Shown here: piece by piece, positions 38,895 to 46,294 of the stretch
Numbering within the stretch: the stretch's first letter is position 1
Layout of the letters: the number at the start of each line of letters is the position of its first letter
DNA from: JANWHQ01 sp963775275
GTDB lineage: Bacteria > Pseudomonadota > Alphaproteobacteria > Caulobacterales > Caulobacteraceae
Direction of reading: 5' to 3'
DNA length: 64,000 bases
Assembly (NCBI GenBank): GCA_963775275.1
Contig: CAVZII010000005.1
Location: 4,030,001 to 4,094,000 of the forward strand
Notes under the pieces: generated by a model
Told to the model about the DNA's origin: nothing
The model's database searches: none
Seen by the model: only the letters and a program-made list of their open reading frames with translations
Position numbers and translations under genes: made by a program

Positions 38895-40335
38895 ATGGCC
38901 TCCGCCGACGCACGCCCCTCGACCAAGCCGCCCGTGACGATCCGCCGGCGCCTCGGCGCGGGCGCGGCGTGCCTCCTGGCCGCGCTCAGCCTGTTCCCGA
39001 GCGTCCCGCGCGCGCAGGACGACGGCCAGATCTCCCTGATCCGCGACACCGAGATCGAGGAGATCCTGCACCAGGACGCCGACCCGATCTTCGTGGCCGC
39101 CGGGCTCAATCCAAAGGCGGTCCAGATCCACATCGTCGGGACCAACGACATCAACGCCTTCGTCTCGGGCGGCCAGCAGCTCTTCCTGTTCACCGGCCTG
39201 ATCGTCCAGACCAAGACGCCCAACGAGCTGATCGGCGTCATCGCCCACGAGACCGGCCACATGGCGGGCGGGCACCTGGTGCGCTCGGACGAGGGCCAGA
39301 AGAGCGCCCTGAAGACCTTCCTTCTGACCATGGGCCTCGGCATCGCCGCCGCGGCCGCCGGCGCCCCGGACGCCGGGGCGGCGCTGATCTACAGCTCCAG
39401 CTACTTCGCCACCCTCGACTACCTCGGCTACACCCGAATCCAGGAAGCCGACGCCGACCAGGCCGCGGCCACCTACCTCGAGCGCGCCGGCGAGTTCGGC
39501 AAGGGCCTCGTCGATTTCTTCGACACCTTCCGCTACGAGGAGGTCTTCTCCCACGCCAAGCAGTATCCGTTCTTCCAGAGCCACCCTTTGACCTCGGACC
39601 GGATCGAGGCGCTGCAGGTGCGCGCCGAGAAGATGCCGCACTACGACGCGGTGGATTCGCCCGAGGCCATCGAGCAGCACAAGATCATGGTCGCCAAGCT
39701 CAAGGCCTTTATCAATCCGCCGCAACAAACCCTTATCGATTATAAGGAATCCGACACATCGTTTCCTGCCAGGTACGCGCGGGCGATCGCCTATTACAAG
39801 GAGACCGAGCCCGACCGCGCGGTGAAGGCGATCGACGCCCTGATCGCCGACTACCCCAACAACCCCTACCTCTACGAGCTGAAGGGCCAGGTGCTGTTCG
39901 AGGCCGGCCGGATCAAGGATTCCGAAGGGCCCGTACCGCAAGTCCGTCGAGCTGAAGCCCGACGCGCCGCTGCTGCGGATCAACCTCGGCCAGACGCTGG
40001 TGGCCGAGGACGACAAGGCCAAGCTCGGCGAGGCCATCTCCCAACTCAAGCGGGCGCTCGACTTCGAGGGCGACAACGCGATGGCCTGGCAGATCCTCGC
40101 CCAGGCCTACGACGCCAGCGGCGACGGCGGCATGGCGCGGCTTGCCACGGCCGAGCAGGACTTCGCCCTCGGCCAGCTCAGCGAGGCGCGCGTCTTCGCC
40201 ATGCGCGCCAGGGCCATGCTGCCCAGGAACACGCCCGAATGGCGGCGCGCCACCGACATCGTGCTTGTATCCAAGCCCTCGAAGGACGATCTGCAGTCCC
40301 TCGCGCGCGGCGGCTTCAGGCTCGGCGAGAACTGA
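38895..40335 (+). CDS. M48-family periplasmic metalloprotease with TPRs (BepA-like), with an apparent one-base insertion
   Basis: Reconstructed as 479 residues; CAGGAG precedes the ATG. A signal peptide (AACLLAALSLFPSVPRAQ) is followed by the M48 domain with HExxH in IGVIAHETGHMAGGHL and a downstream Glu in RIQEADADQAAATYL. Tetratricopeptide repeats follow (RAIAYYKETEPDRAVKAIDA, GQVLFEAGRIKDSEG). One extra G in the run near 39926-39930 breaks the frame; without it the sequence reads EGPYRKSVELKPDAPLLRIN. BepA-type proteases degrade stalled outer-membrane proteins and aid LptD assembly. The DsbA-like gene follows 39 bp later. Confidence 0.85.
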
Positions 40336-40374
40336 GGCCGCCCGCCAAGACCGCATCGATCGGAGACACGTCTC

Positions 40375-41229
40375 TTGCGCTCACGACTCCTGACCCTGTC
40401 CGCGGCCCTGGCGGCGAGCCTGTGCATGGCCAGCTGCACGCGCGCGGCCGAGAACGACGCCTTCGGCCAGAAGGTGCGCGCCTATCTGCTCGCCCATCCC
40501 GAGGTCATCGAGGAGGCCGTCGAGAAGCTGCAGAGCAAGCGCGCGGCCGAGGCCGCCGCCGACCTGGACAAGAGCGTCAGGATGGGCGAGTCGGCCCTCG
40601 CCAAGGACCCGGCTCTGCGCAAGGCCCTCGAGCAGGATCCGCGCGACTTCGTGGCCAATCCCGCGGGCAAAGTCACCATGACCGAGTTCTACGACTATCG
40701 CTGTCCGCACTGCATCAACATCGCGCCTCAGGTCCTGAGCCTGATCCACAGCGACCCGGACGTGCGGGTGGTGTTCAAGGAGATGCCGATCTTCGGCGAC
40801 ACCTCCGAGCACGCCGCGCGCGCCGCCATCGCGGTCAGGAAGGCCGGCGGCGACTACCTCGGCTTCTACAAGACCTTGATGACCACCCACGGCCTGAACG
40901 ATCAGATCATCGACACGCTGCTCAAGGCCCGGGGGATCGATCCGGCCAAGGCCGAGGACGGGACCGAGCGCAAGGAGGCCGACGCCCAGATCGCCGCCGT
41001 CCACAGCCTGGCCGAGAAGCTGTTCCTGACCGGCACGCCGGGCTTCATCATCGGCGATGTCATCGTCCCGGGCGAGGACATGCCGGCCATCAAGGCCGCC
41101 ATCGCCAAGGCGAAGGCCAGCAAGAGGCGAGCTAGGGCGAGCCTTTGGCAGCACCCCCTCCACCCTCCTTCGCCCTTCGGGCTACGGAGGGTCCCCCTCC
41201 CCCAATGGGGGAGGATTTGGGGCCGTTGA
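40375..41229 (+). CDS. DsbA-family thiol oxidoreductase with repeat-encoded C-terminal tail
   Basis: 284 residues from a TTG start, with CGGAGA about ten bases upstream. A lipoprotein-like signal ends SLCMASC. The thioredoxin-fold active site is EFYDYRCPHCINIAP (CPHC) and the cis-Pro loop is LTGTPGFIIGDVIVPGEDMP. The family normally ends soon after IAKAKAS. Here about 27 further residues (WQHPLHPPSPFGLRRV and on) are encoded by a four-hairpin repeat starting at 41152, so the natural stop seems to have been lost. It follows the M48 gene, as often seen for the Caulobacter pair. Confidence 0.88.
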   Translation: MRSRLLTLSAALAASLCMASCTRAAENDAFGQKVRAYLLAHPEVIEEAVEKLQSKRAAEAAADLDKSVRMGESALAKDPALRKALEQDPRDFVANPAGKVTMTEFYDYRCPHCINIAPQVLSLIHSDPDVRVVFKEMPIFGDTSEHAARAAIAVRKAGGDYLGFYKTLMTTHGLNDQIIDTLLKARGIDPAKAEDGTERKEADAQIAAVHSLAEKLFLTGTPGFIIGDVIVPGEDMPAIKAAIAKAKASKRRARASLWQHPLHPPSPFGLRRVPLPQWGRIWGR

Positions 41230-41275
41230 TCTTCCCCCTTTGGGGGAAGTCCCCGCGTAGCGGGGGTAGGGGGCG
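41152..41275. repeat. Four-hairpin palindromic repeat (copy B)
   Basis: The same order of hairpins as in pdhC: a longer first stem with TTCGCCCTTCGGGC, then CCCCCTCCCCCAATGGGGG, then CTTCCCCCTTTGGGGGAAG, then CCCCGCGTAGCGGGG, ending AGGGGGCG. The left half is read through by the DsbA-like gene, and the right half reaches the convergent thiG end. Confidence 0.8.
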
Positions 41276-41295
41276 ATCCAGCCGAAACGTCTTCC

Positions 41296-42102
41296 CTAGA
41301 TCAACCCCGCCAGGGGCGAGGACGGATCGGCGTACATGCGCCGGGGCATGCGGCCCGCGAGATAGGACTCCCGTCCCGCGATCACCGCGTGCTTCATGGC
41401 GCGGGCCATGCGCACCGGGTCCTTGGCCTGGGCGATGGCGGTGTTCACGATCACCGCGTCGCACCCCAGCTCCATCGCCACGGTGGCGTCCGAGGCCGCG
41501 CCCACGCCCGCGTCGACCAGCACCGGGACCTTGGCCTGCTCGACGATCAGCCGGACGTTCACCCGGTTCTGGATGCCGAGGCCCGATCCGATGGGCGCGC
41601 CGGCGGGCATGATCGCCGCCGCCCCCGCGTCCTCCAGCTTGCGGCAGAACACCAGGTCGTCGGTGCAGTAGACCATGCACTGGAAGCCCTCGGCGACGAG
41701 CAGCTTCAGCGCCTTCAACGTCTCCTCCATGTCGGGATAGAGCGTCCTGGGGTCGGTCAGCACCTCGAGCTTGACCAGGTCCCAGCCGCCGGCCTCGCGC
41801 GCCAGGCGCAAGGTCCGCACCGCCTCCTCGCCGGTGGTGCAGCCGGCGGTGTTGGGCAGGTAGGTGAAGCGCCTGGGGTCCAGGAAGTCCACCAGCCGCG
41901 GCTGGCCCGGGTCCGACAGGTTCACCCGCCTGAGGGCCACGGTGACGATCTCGGCGCCCGCCGCCTCGGCGGCTGCGGCGTTCTGGGCGTAGTCCTTGTA
42001 CTTGCCCGTGCCCACGATCAGACGCGAGGTGAAGGCGCGGCCGGCCACGGTCCAGGCGTCGTCGCAGGCCTCCGAAGACTCGATCTTCGTCTGAGCGTTC
42101 AT
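41296..42102 (-). CDS. thiG: Thiazole synthase ThiG
   Basis: 268 residues from the ATG at 42102. ThiG condenses deoxyxylulose phosphate, dehydroglycine and ThiS thiocarboxylate to the thiazole of thiamine. The Schiff-base Lys is in WDLVKLEVLTDPRTLYPD, and the phosphate-binding loops GVGAASDATVAMELGCDAV and VNTAIAQAKDPVRMARAM are intact. It lies directly downstream of a TPP riboswitch. thiS is 2.8 kb away on the same strand, separated by a tannase, a repeat array and a cytochrome gene. Confidence 0.95.
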   Translation of the reverse strand: MNAQTKIESSEACDDAWTVAGRAFTSRLIVGTGKYKDYAQNAAAAEAAGAEIVTVALRRVNLSDPGQPRLVDFLDPRRFTYLPNTAGCTTGEEAVRTLRLAREAGGWDLVKLEVLTDPRTLYPDMEETLKALKLLVAEGFQCMVYCTDDLVFCRKLEDAGAAAIMPAGAPIGSGLGIQNRVNVRLIVEQAKVPVLVDAGVGAASDATVAMELGCDAVIVNTAIAQAKDPVRMARAMKHAVIAGRESYLAGRMPRRMYADPSSPLAGLI

Positions 42103-42107
42103 AGGTC

Positions 42108-42200
42108 CCCTTCCCTTCGCCGGCATGACCCGGATCAGGTTCAGCGGGTCGCCGCTTCAGCGGCCTCTCAGTCCCTCGCGCGGGACTCCCCGGAGAACGC
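42108..42200 (-). promoter_or_regulatory. TPP riboswitch (THI element) upstream of thiG
   Basis: On the minus strand, GGGGAGTCCC opens the structure, CTGAGAGG follows, and the strongly conserved AACCTGATCCGGGTCATGCC and GGCGAAGGGA complete the pyrimidine- and pyrophosphate-sensing helices. It ends a few bases before the thiG Shine-Dalgarno, fitting translational control by thiamine pyrophosphate. Confidence 0.93.
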
Positions 42201-42264
42201 GCGGACCCTACGCCCGCCGCCCGCGCGCTTCAACCTGGACAACGGGACTTGGCGAGGAACCACC

Positions 42265-42345
42265 AACCACACGAACCACACGAACAGTTCATCCCCACAG
42301 CGGCCTTCCCGCAAAGCGTTGGCGTGGTTCGTGTCGTTCGTGGTT
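42265..42345. repeat. AACCACACGAAC-type inverted repeat
   Basis: The left arm (42265-42285) is a tandem of AACCACACG units and the right arm (42322-42345) reads GGTTCGTGTCGTTCGTGG. The two pair over about 20 bases across a 36-base loop. It lies between the thiG riboswitch and the end of the tannase gene and may act as a terminator of the latter. Confidence 0.55.
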
Positions 42346-42369
42346 TCCCTATTGCCTCCAGACCTGTCC

Positions 42370-43953
42370 TCATTTGCACGCGAAGCTGGACGCCTGCTGC
42401 GGATCGCCCTTGCCGTCGTACTGGGCGTGCTGGGGATAGGCGCAGAGCGGCCGGCTGCGGCCCGGGAGCGAGGAGCCCGTCGCAACCACGCTTTCGGGCG
42501 CCTGTCCCTTCTCGACCCAGTCCACGAGCGCGGTCAGCAGGTCGAAACGATCCAGCGTCGCCGGCCCGCCGGCGCAGTGCAGCATCCCGGGGACCAGGAA
42601 CAGCCGGCTGGACTGGGCGAGCTTGTCGGCCCCGCCGTTGTCGGCCTGGAGCCTCTGGTAATAGGTCGCCGTGTCCAGCGCCGAGAACCAGGGGTCGCTC
42701 ATCCCGTGGTAGAAGATCTGCTTGCCGCCGTGACCGTAGAAGGCCGACAGGTTGGTCCAGTTGTAGGTGTCGACCAGCTGCTGCAGCCCGTTGCCGGCGA
42801 CCGCCGCGGCGTCCTTCTCCAGGTCCATGCTGGTGGGCAGCGCCCCGCCGCCCACCGGTCCGGCGGTGCTGTTCAGCAGGAAGCCCGGGATGCCGAAGCC
42901 CTCGGCCGCGATGCCCGTGTCATAGGCGTGGCCGGCGTAGACCCGCCATCCGTCGGCCGTGACCGGGCCGTCGAAGGCGCTCTTCAGGGCGTCGACCTGG
43001 GCCGCGCTCAGGCAGGCGTCGGACTTGGCGCCGTGGCAGCGCAGCGCCGCCGGATCGAAGCGGCAGGCCATGGGATTCATGATCATCCCGTCCGCCAGCC
43101 CGTCCAGGCCGTCGCACGCCTTGAGCACGCCGCCCACGATCAGCTTGCGGTCGGCCGCCGAGAACGCGCCGCCCGGGACCGGCTTGCCCGTCTTCGGGTC
43201 CTTGGGCGCGATGCGGTTGAAGGCCACCGCCGCCCACTTCAGCGCGAGGTTGGAGTTGCCCGTGCGCATGGCCGGCGCGCCGGTGACGATCCCGTCGAAC
43301 ATCATCGGATAGCGCTCGGCCGCCTCCATCCCCTCGCGCCCGCCGGTGGAGCAGCCGGTGAAATAGGACCGGTCGGCGGGCCGTCCGTAGTAGGCGCCGA
43401 CCAGCGCCTTGCCCACGCGCGCGACGGTCGGCACGGACTTGTAGGCGAAGTCCAGCGCCGCGCGCTGGTCCTTGGTGAAGGAGTCGTCGAACACCGCTCC
43501 GGACCTGTGCCCGCCGTCGGTGGAGATCACCGCGAAGCCGCGCGCCAGCGCCGGACGGTCGCCCGCGGCCACCGCGCCCAGAGGCGGCGCGAGGTTCCCG
43601 TTCAGCCCGCCGCCGCCCTGCATCAGGAAGCGGCCGTTCCAGTCGTCGGGCAGGGCGATGGCGAAGCCCAGGCCATAGGCCTTGCCGTCCGCCCCCTCGT
43701 GGCCGCCGATGGTCCCCTCCACCCGGCAGTAGGCGGGGAAGGCCACGGTGTTCTTGTCCGCGGGCGAGAACCCCATCTGGACGGTCCCGGGCGGGGCGGC
43801 GGGAACCTCCTCCGCCTTGGTGATCGCCACGTCCTGGCCCGCCAGCTCGAGCGCCGCCATCGACGCGCAGGGCTTGGCCGCCGCCTGCGCCTGTCCTGTC
43901 GCCGCGGCGCCGGCCGCCAGCGCTGTCAGTCCCATCACCCAGGCCAGCTTCAT
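42370..43953 (-). CDS. Tannase/feruloyl esterase family protein
   Basis: 527 residues from the ATG at 43953, beginning with a signal peptide (LAWVMGLTALAAGAAATGQA). The serine-hydrolase nucleophile is in SYFTGCSTGGREGMEAAERY, flanked by the Cys that forms the disulfide next to the active site in this family. The His partner is in LVPGMLHCAGGPATLDRFD, and KQIFYHGMSDPWFS holds the acid region. Such secreted enzymes split gallate or hydroxycinnamate esters from plant polymers. It separates thiG from thiS. Confidence 0.9.
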   Translation of the reverse strand: MKLAWVMGLTALAAGAAATGQAQAAAKPCASMAALELAGQDVAITKAEEVPAAPPGTVQMGFSPADKNTVAFPAYCRVEGTIGGHEGADGKAYGLGFAIALPDDWNGRFLMQGGGGLNGNLAPPLGAVAAGDRPALARGFAVISTDGGHRSGAVFDDSFTKDQRAALDFAYKSVPTVARVGKALVGAYYGRPADRSYFTGCSTGGREGMEAAERYPMMFDGIVTGAPAMRTGNSNLALKWAAVAFNRIAPKDPKTGKPVPGGAFSAADRKLIVGGVLKACDGLDGLADGMIMNPMACRFDPAALRCHGAKSDACLSAAQVDALKSAFDGPVTADGWRVYAGHAYDTGIAAEGFGIPGFLLNSTAGPVGGGALPTSMDLEKDAAAVAGNGLQQLVDTYNWTNLSAFYGHGGKQIFYHGMSDPWFSALDTATYYQRLQADNGGADKLAQSSRLFLVPGMLHCAGGPATLDRFDLLTALVDWVEKGQAPESVVATGSSLPGRSRPLCAYPQHAQYDGKGDPQQASSFACK

Positions 43954-44005
43954 CGTCCCGCTCCCCATCGTCGATCTGTTGCGCCGCCGGGGCGGCAAGG
44001 CGAAG

Positions 44006-44299
44006 CTAGTGTCCCATTCCGAAGTTCGCCAGCGCTTTTTGCCAGGCAGATGCGAACTTCGGAATCGAGGACACTAGCAAGTCTAGATCTAGGTGGTTTA
44101 AGGATCAGAAGTTCGCAATGCGGGAGCCGCCTCATCATGCGAACTTCTGATCCACCACGTGCCATCGAAGTTCGCCAGCGCATTTGCAAGGCGGATGCGA
44201 ATTCGAAGTAAGGACACTAGCTTGTCTAGTGGTTTACGGATCAGAAGTTCGCAGCCGAGGTCCGCCATCATCATGCGAACTTCTGATCCACCACACTAG
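44006..44299. repeat. Two tandem hairpin doublets, family 1
   Basis: Copy 1: hairpin A 44006-44077 (bounded CTAGTGTCC and GGACACTAG, stem GAAGTTCGC), linker CAAGTCTAGAT, then hairpin B from 44089 (stem GATCAGAAGTTCGC). Copy 2: degenerate hairpin A 44163-44220, a shortened linker, and hairpin B 44226-44299 ending CACACTAG. The complete reverse-oriented copy is at 62467-62632. It fills the space between tannase and cytochrome c. Confidence 0.82.
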
Positions 44300-44379
44300 G
44301 CCGCCGTGAACGCGGGTTCAATCGCTGCGGCCCGTCTCGGGCTTGCGCTCGATCAAGGCCAGCGGCAGGCTCGGCGCCA

Positions 44380-44757
44380 ATGTGGGTGATGATAATGCGC
44401 GCGACCGTTCCGATCCTCGCTGCGATGCTGGCCGCCTCGGCGGGCGCCGCGCTCGCGGCTGATCCGCCCTATCAGGTCGCCGCGGGCAAGCTGATCGCCC
44501 AGCGCAACTGCGGCGTCTGCCACGCCGTCGGCGTCGGCCCGAGCCCGCTTGCCGCCGCCCCGCCCTTCCGCGAGCTCTACCATCGCTATCCCCCGGGCGG
44601 CCTCGAGCAGATCCTCGAGGAGGGCATGCTGGCGCCCACCGAACCGCCCGAAGAGGGCGCGCCTCGCCGCCACCCGCGCATGCCCCAGTTCACCCTCGGC
44701 CCGGACGAGGTCGCGAACCTGAAGGCCTATCTGAAAAGCCTCGAACCGGCGAACTGA
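44380..44757 (+). CDS. Small periplasmic cytochrome c
   Basis: 125 residues from the ATG at 44380, with in-frame alternatives at 44389 and 44395. The signal peptide (TVPILAAMLAASAGAALA) precedes a single haem motif QRNCGVCHAVGVGP (CGVCH). A likely distal Met is in HPRMPQFTLGPDEVANL, and the family-typical end is LKAYLKSLEP. It is a class I monohaem cytochrome acting in periplasmic electron transfer. It lies between two repeat elements and has no obvious operon partner. Confidence 0.9.
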   Translation: MWVMIMRATVPILAAMLAASAGAALAADPPYQVAAGKLIAQRNCGVCHAVGVGPSPLAAAPPFRELYHRYPPGGLEQILEEGMLAPTEPPEEGAPRRHPRMPQFTLGPDEVANLKAYLKSLEPAN

Positions 44758-44774
44758 GGCGGGGCGCCGAGCCC

Positions 44775-44877
44775 GGCCCCCTCCGGCCCTTCGGGCCACC
44801 TCCCCCAGAGGGGGAGGATTTTCGTCTCTTGATCTTCCCCCTCTGGGGAAGTCCGCCCGAAGGGCGGGATGGGGGCG
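44775..44877. repeat. Four-hairpin palindromic repeat (copy C)
   Basis: Intergenic copy between cytochrome c and thiS: GGCCCTTCGGGCC, then CCTCCCCCAGAGGGGGAGG, then CTTCCCCCTCTGGGGAAG, then CGCCCGAAGGGCG, ending ATGGGGGCG. It serves as the undisturbed reference for copies A and B. Confidence 0.82.
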
Positions 44878-44897
44878 TCAGGCAGGGCGGAAGGCGC

Positions 44898-45098
44898 CTA
44901 CCCGCCGCCCACGAACTGGACGATCTCCAGCCGGTCGCCGTCGTTCAGCGGCGCGGCGGCGTAGGCCGAGCGCGGCACGATCTCGAGATTGCGCTCCACG
45001 GCGACCTTCCGGGGGTCGAGCCCGAGCGCGCGCACGAGGCCCGCGACGTCGGCCACGCCGTCGAACGCCCGCTCCTCGCCGTTGATCGTCAGCCTCAT
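44898..45098 (-). CDS. thiS: Sulfur carrier protein ThiS
   Basis: 66 residues from the ATG at 45098. The beta-grasp pattern is RLTINGEERAFDGVADV and DGDRLEIVQFVGGG, ending in the Gly-Gly tail that is adenylated and thiocarboxylated. VAVERNLEIVPRSAY is the usual helix-strand region. ThiS delivers sulfur to ThiG. It is on the thiG strand but 2.8 kb upstream, so it is probably transcribed separately from the riboswitch-controlled thiG. It is divergent from aroQ, with 79 bp between the starts. Confidence 0.9.
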   Translation of the reverse strand: MRLTINGEERAFDGVADVAGLVRALGLDPRKVAVERNLEIVPRSAYAAAPLNDGDRLEIVQFVGGG

Positions 45099-45177
45099 CG
45101 TCCACAACCGATCCGGGGCCGAAACTTGTGACCCTCCGCCGGGCTGGATACAAGACGGCGGAATCACGGCGGGCCCG

Positions 45178-45657
45178 ATGCCTAAACCGATCTATGTCTT
45201 GAACGGGCCCAACCTCAACCTGTTGGGGACCCGCGAGCCGGACATCTACGGCGCACAGACGCTGGAGGACGTGCGCGGGCGCTGCCTGCGCCGGGCGGCC
45301 GGCCTCGGCTTCGAGGTGGAGTTCCGCCAGACCAACCACGAGGGCGAGCTGGTCGACTGGGTCCAGGAGGCGCGCGAGAAGGCCGCGGCGCTGGTGATCA
45401 ACCCCGCGGGCTACGGGCACACCTCGGTGGCCCTGCTCGACGCCCTGAAGACGCTCGACTGCCCGATCATCGAGTGCCACCTGTCCAATCCCGCCGCGCG
45501 CGAGCGCTTCCGGCGCTTCACCTATGTCTCGCTCGCGGCCAAGGGCGTGGTGTCCGGCTTCGGCGCGATGAGCTACGAGCTCGCGATCGAAGCGGCCGCC
45601 GCGCTGGCTGGTGAGGTGAATTTGACGTTCGTCCCACATTCGGGGAGGTCGGAGTGA
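45178..45657 (+). CDS. aroQ: 3-dehydroquinate dehydratase, type II
   Basis: 159 residues from the ATG at 45178. The type II enzyme signature is intact: YVLNGPNLNLLGTREPDIYG with the lid Arg and catalytic Tyr, NPAGYGHTSVALLDAL, and the His in IIECHLSNPAARERFR. It forms 3-dehydroshikimate in the shikimate pathway as a dodecamer. The last 15 or so residues (EVNLTFVPHSGRSE) are encoded by the first arm of a hairpin doublet starting at 45608, so the C terminus has been replaced or extended by the repeat. Confidence 0.95.
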   Translation: MPKPIYVLNGPNLNLLGTREPDIYGAQTLEDVRGRCLRRAAGLGFEVEFRQTNHEGELVDWVQEAREKAAALVINPAGYGHTSVALLDALKTLDCPIIECHLSNPAARERFRRFTYVSLAAKGVVSGFGAMSYELAIEAAAALAGEVNLTFVPHSGRSE

Positions 45658-45776
45658 CGAACGTCAAATTCGTAAACCCCACTGGAATCTATACTTTGCT
45701 AGCGTCCTTTTCGACTCTGACGTTCGTTCAGCGCCGCCCTCCGGGGCGGTGACGAACGTCAAAGTCGGGGCGCTAG
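45608..45776. repeat. Hairpin doublet, family 3
   Basis: Hairpin A has arms AATTTGACGTTCGTC (45619-45633) and GACGAACGTCAAATT (45656-45670). The linker AATCTATACTTTG follows. Hairpin B (45699-45776) is bounded by CTAGCG and CGCTAG, with arms around CTGACGTTCGTT and GACGAACGTCAAAG. The architecture and linker match families 1 and 2, but the stems are unrelated. The left part codes for the end of AroQ. Confidence 0.8.
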
Positions 45777-45811
45777 CGCCGCCTGACCCCAGTTTCGAGG
45801 GCTTCCCACCG

Positions 45812-46285
45812 ATGGCAGACGACGAGGGCAAGGACGATCCGATCGACATCGAGCTGGTGCGCCGCCTGGCCGACCTGCTGACCGAGACCGGGCTGACCGA
45901 GATCGAGGTCGAGAAGGGCGCGCTCAGGGTCAAGGTGGCCCGAGGGCTTTCGGTCGCCGACGTCGAATCCATTCCCGCCCTGCAGGCGCCCGCCCAGCCG
46001 GCGGGCCTGATCGCCGCGCCCGGCGCCCAGCCCGCGCCCGCCGAGATGCGCGGCGAGCTGGTCAAGTCGCCGATGGTGGGGACGGTCTACCTCCAGCCCA
46101 ATCCCGGCGCCGATCCCTTCGTGAAGGTGGGCGAGCGCGTCGAGGAGGGCCAGACCCTGGTGATCATCGACGCCATGAAGACGATGAACCCCGTGCCCGC
46201 GCCCCGCGCCGGCCGGGTGCTGCAGATCCTGGTGGACGACGAGCAGCCCGTGGAGTTCGGCGAGCCGCTCGTGGTCATCGAGTAG
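45812..46285 (+). CDS. accB: Biotin carboxyl carrier protein of acetyl-CoA carboxylase
   Basis: 157 residues from the ATG at 45812; the frame upstream belongs to the repeat. An N-terminal helix (IDIELVRRLADLLTETGLTE) and a Pro/Ala linker lead to the biotinyl domain with the target Lys in VIIDAMKTMNPVPAPRAG, close to the standard EAMKMMN. It carries biotin between AccC and AccAD in fatty-acid synthesis. The accC start lies 9 bp downstream: one operon. Confidence 0.95.
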   Translation: MADDEGKDDPIDIELVRRLADLLTETGLTEIEVEKGALRVKVARGLSVADVESIPALQAPAQPAGLIAAPGAQPAPAEMRGELVKSPMVGTVYLQPNPGADPFVKVGERVEEGQTLVIIDAMKTMNPVPAPRAGRVLQILVDDEQPVEFGEPLVVIE

Positions 46286-46294
46286 CCGGGCGGC

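Noticed and set aside
44006..44299. CRISPR-like array of repeats between tannase and cytochrome c
   Set aside because: Repeats are long inverted hairpins of two kinds, not short direct repeats with regular spacers, and no cas gene is present.
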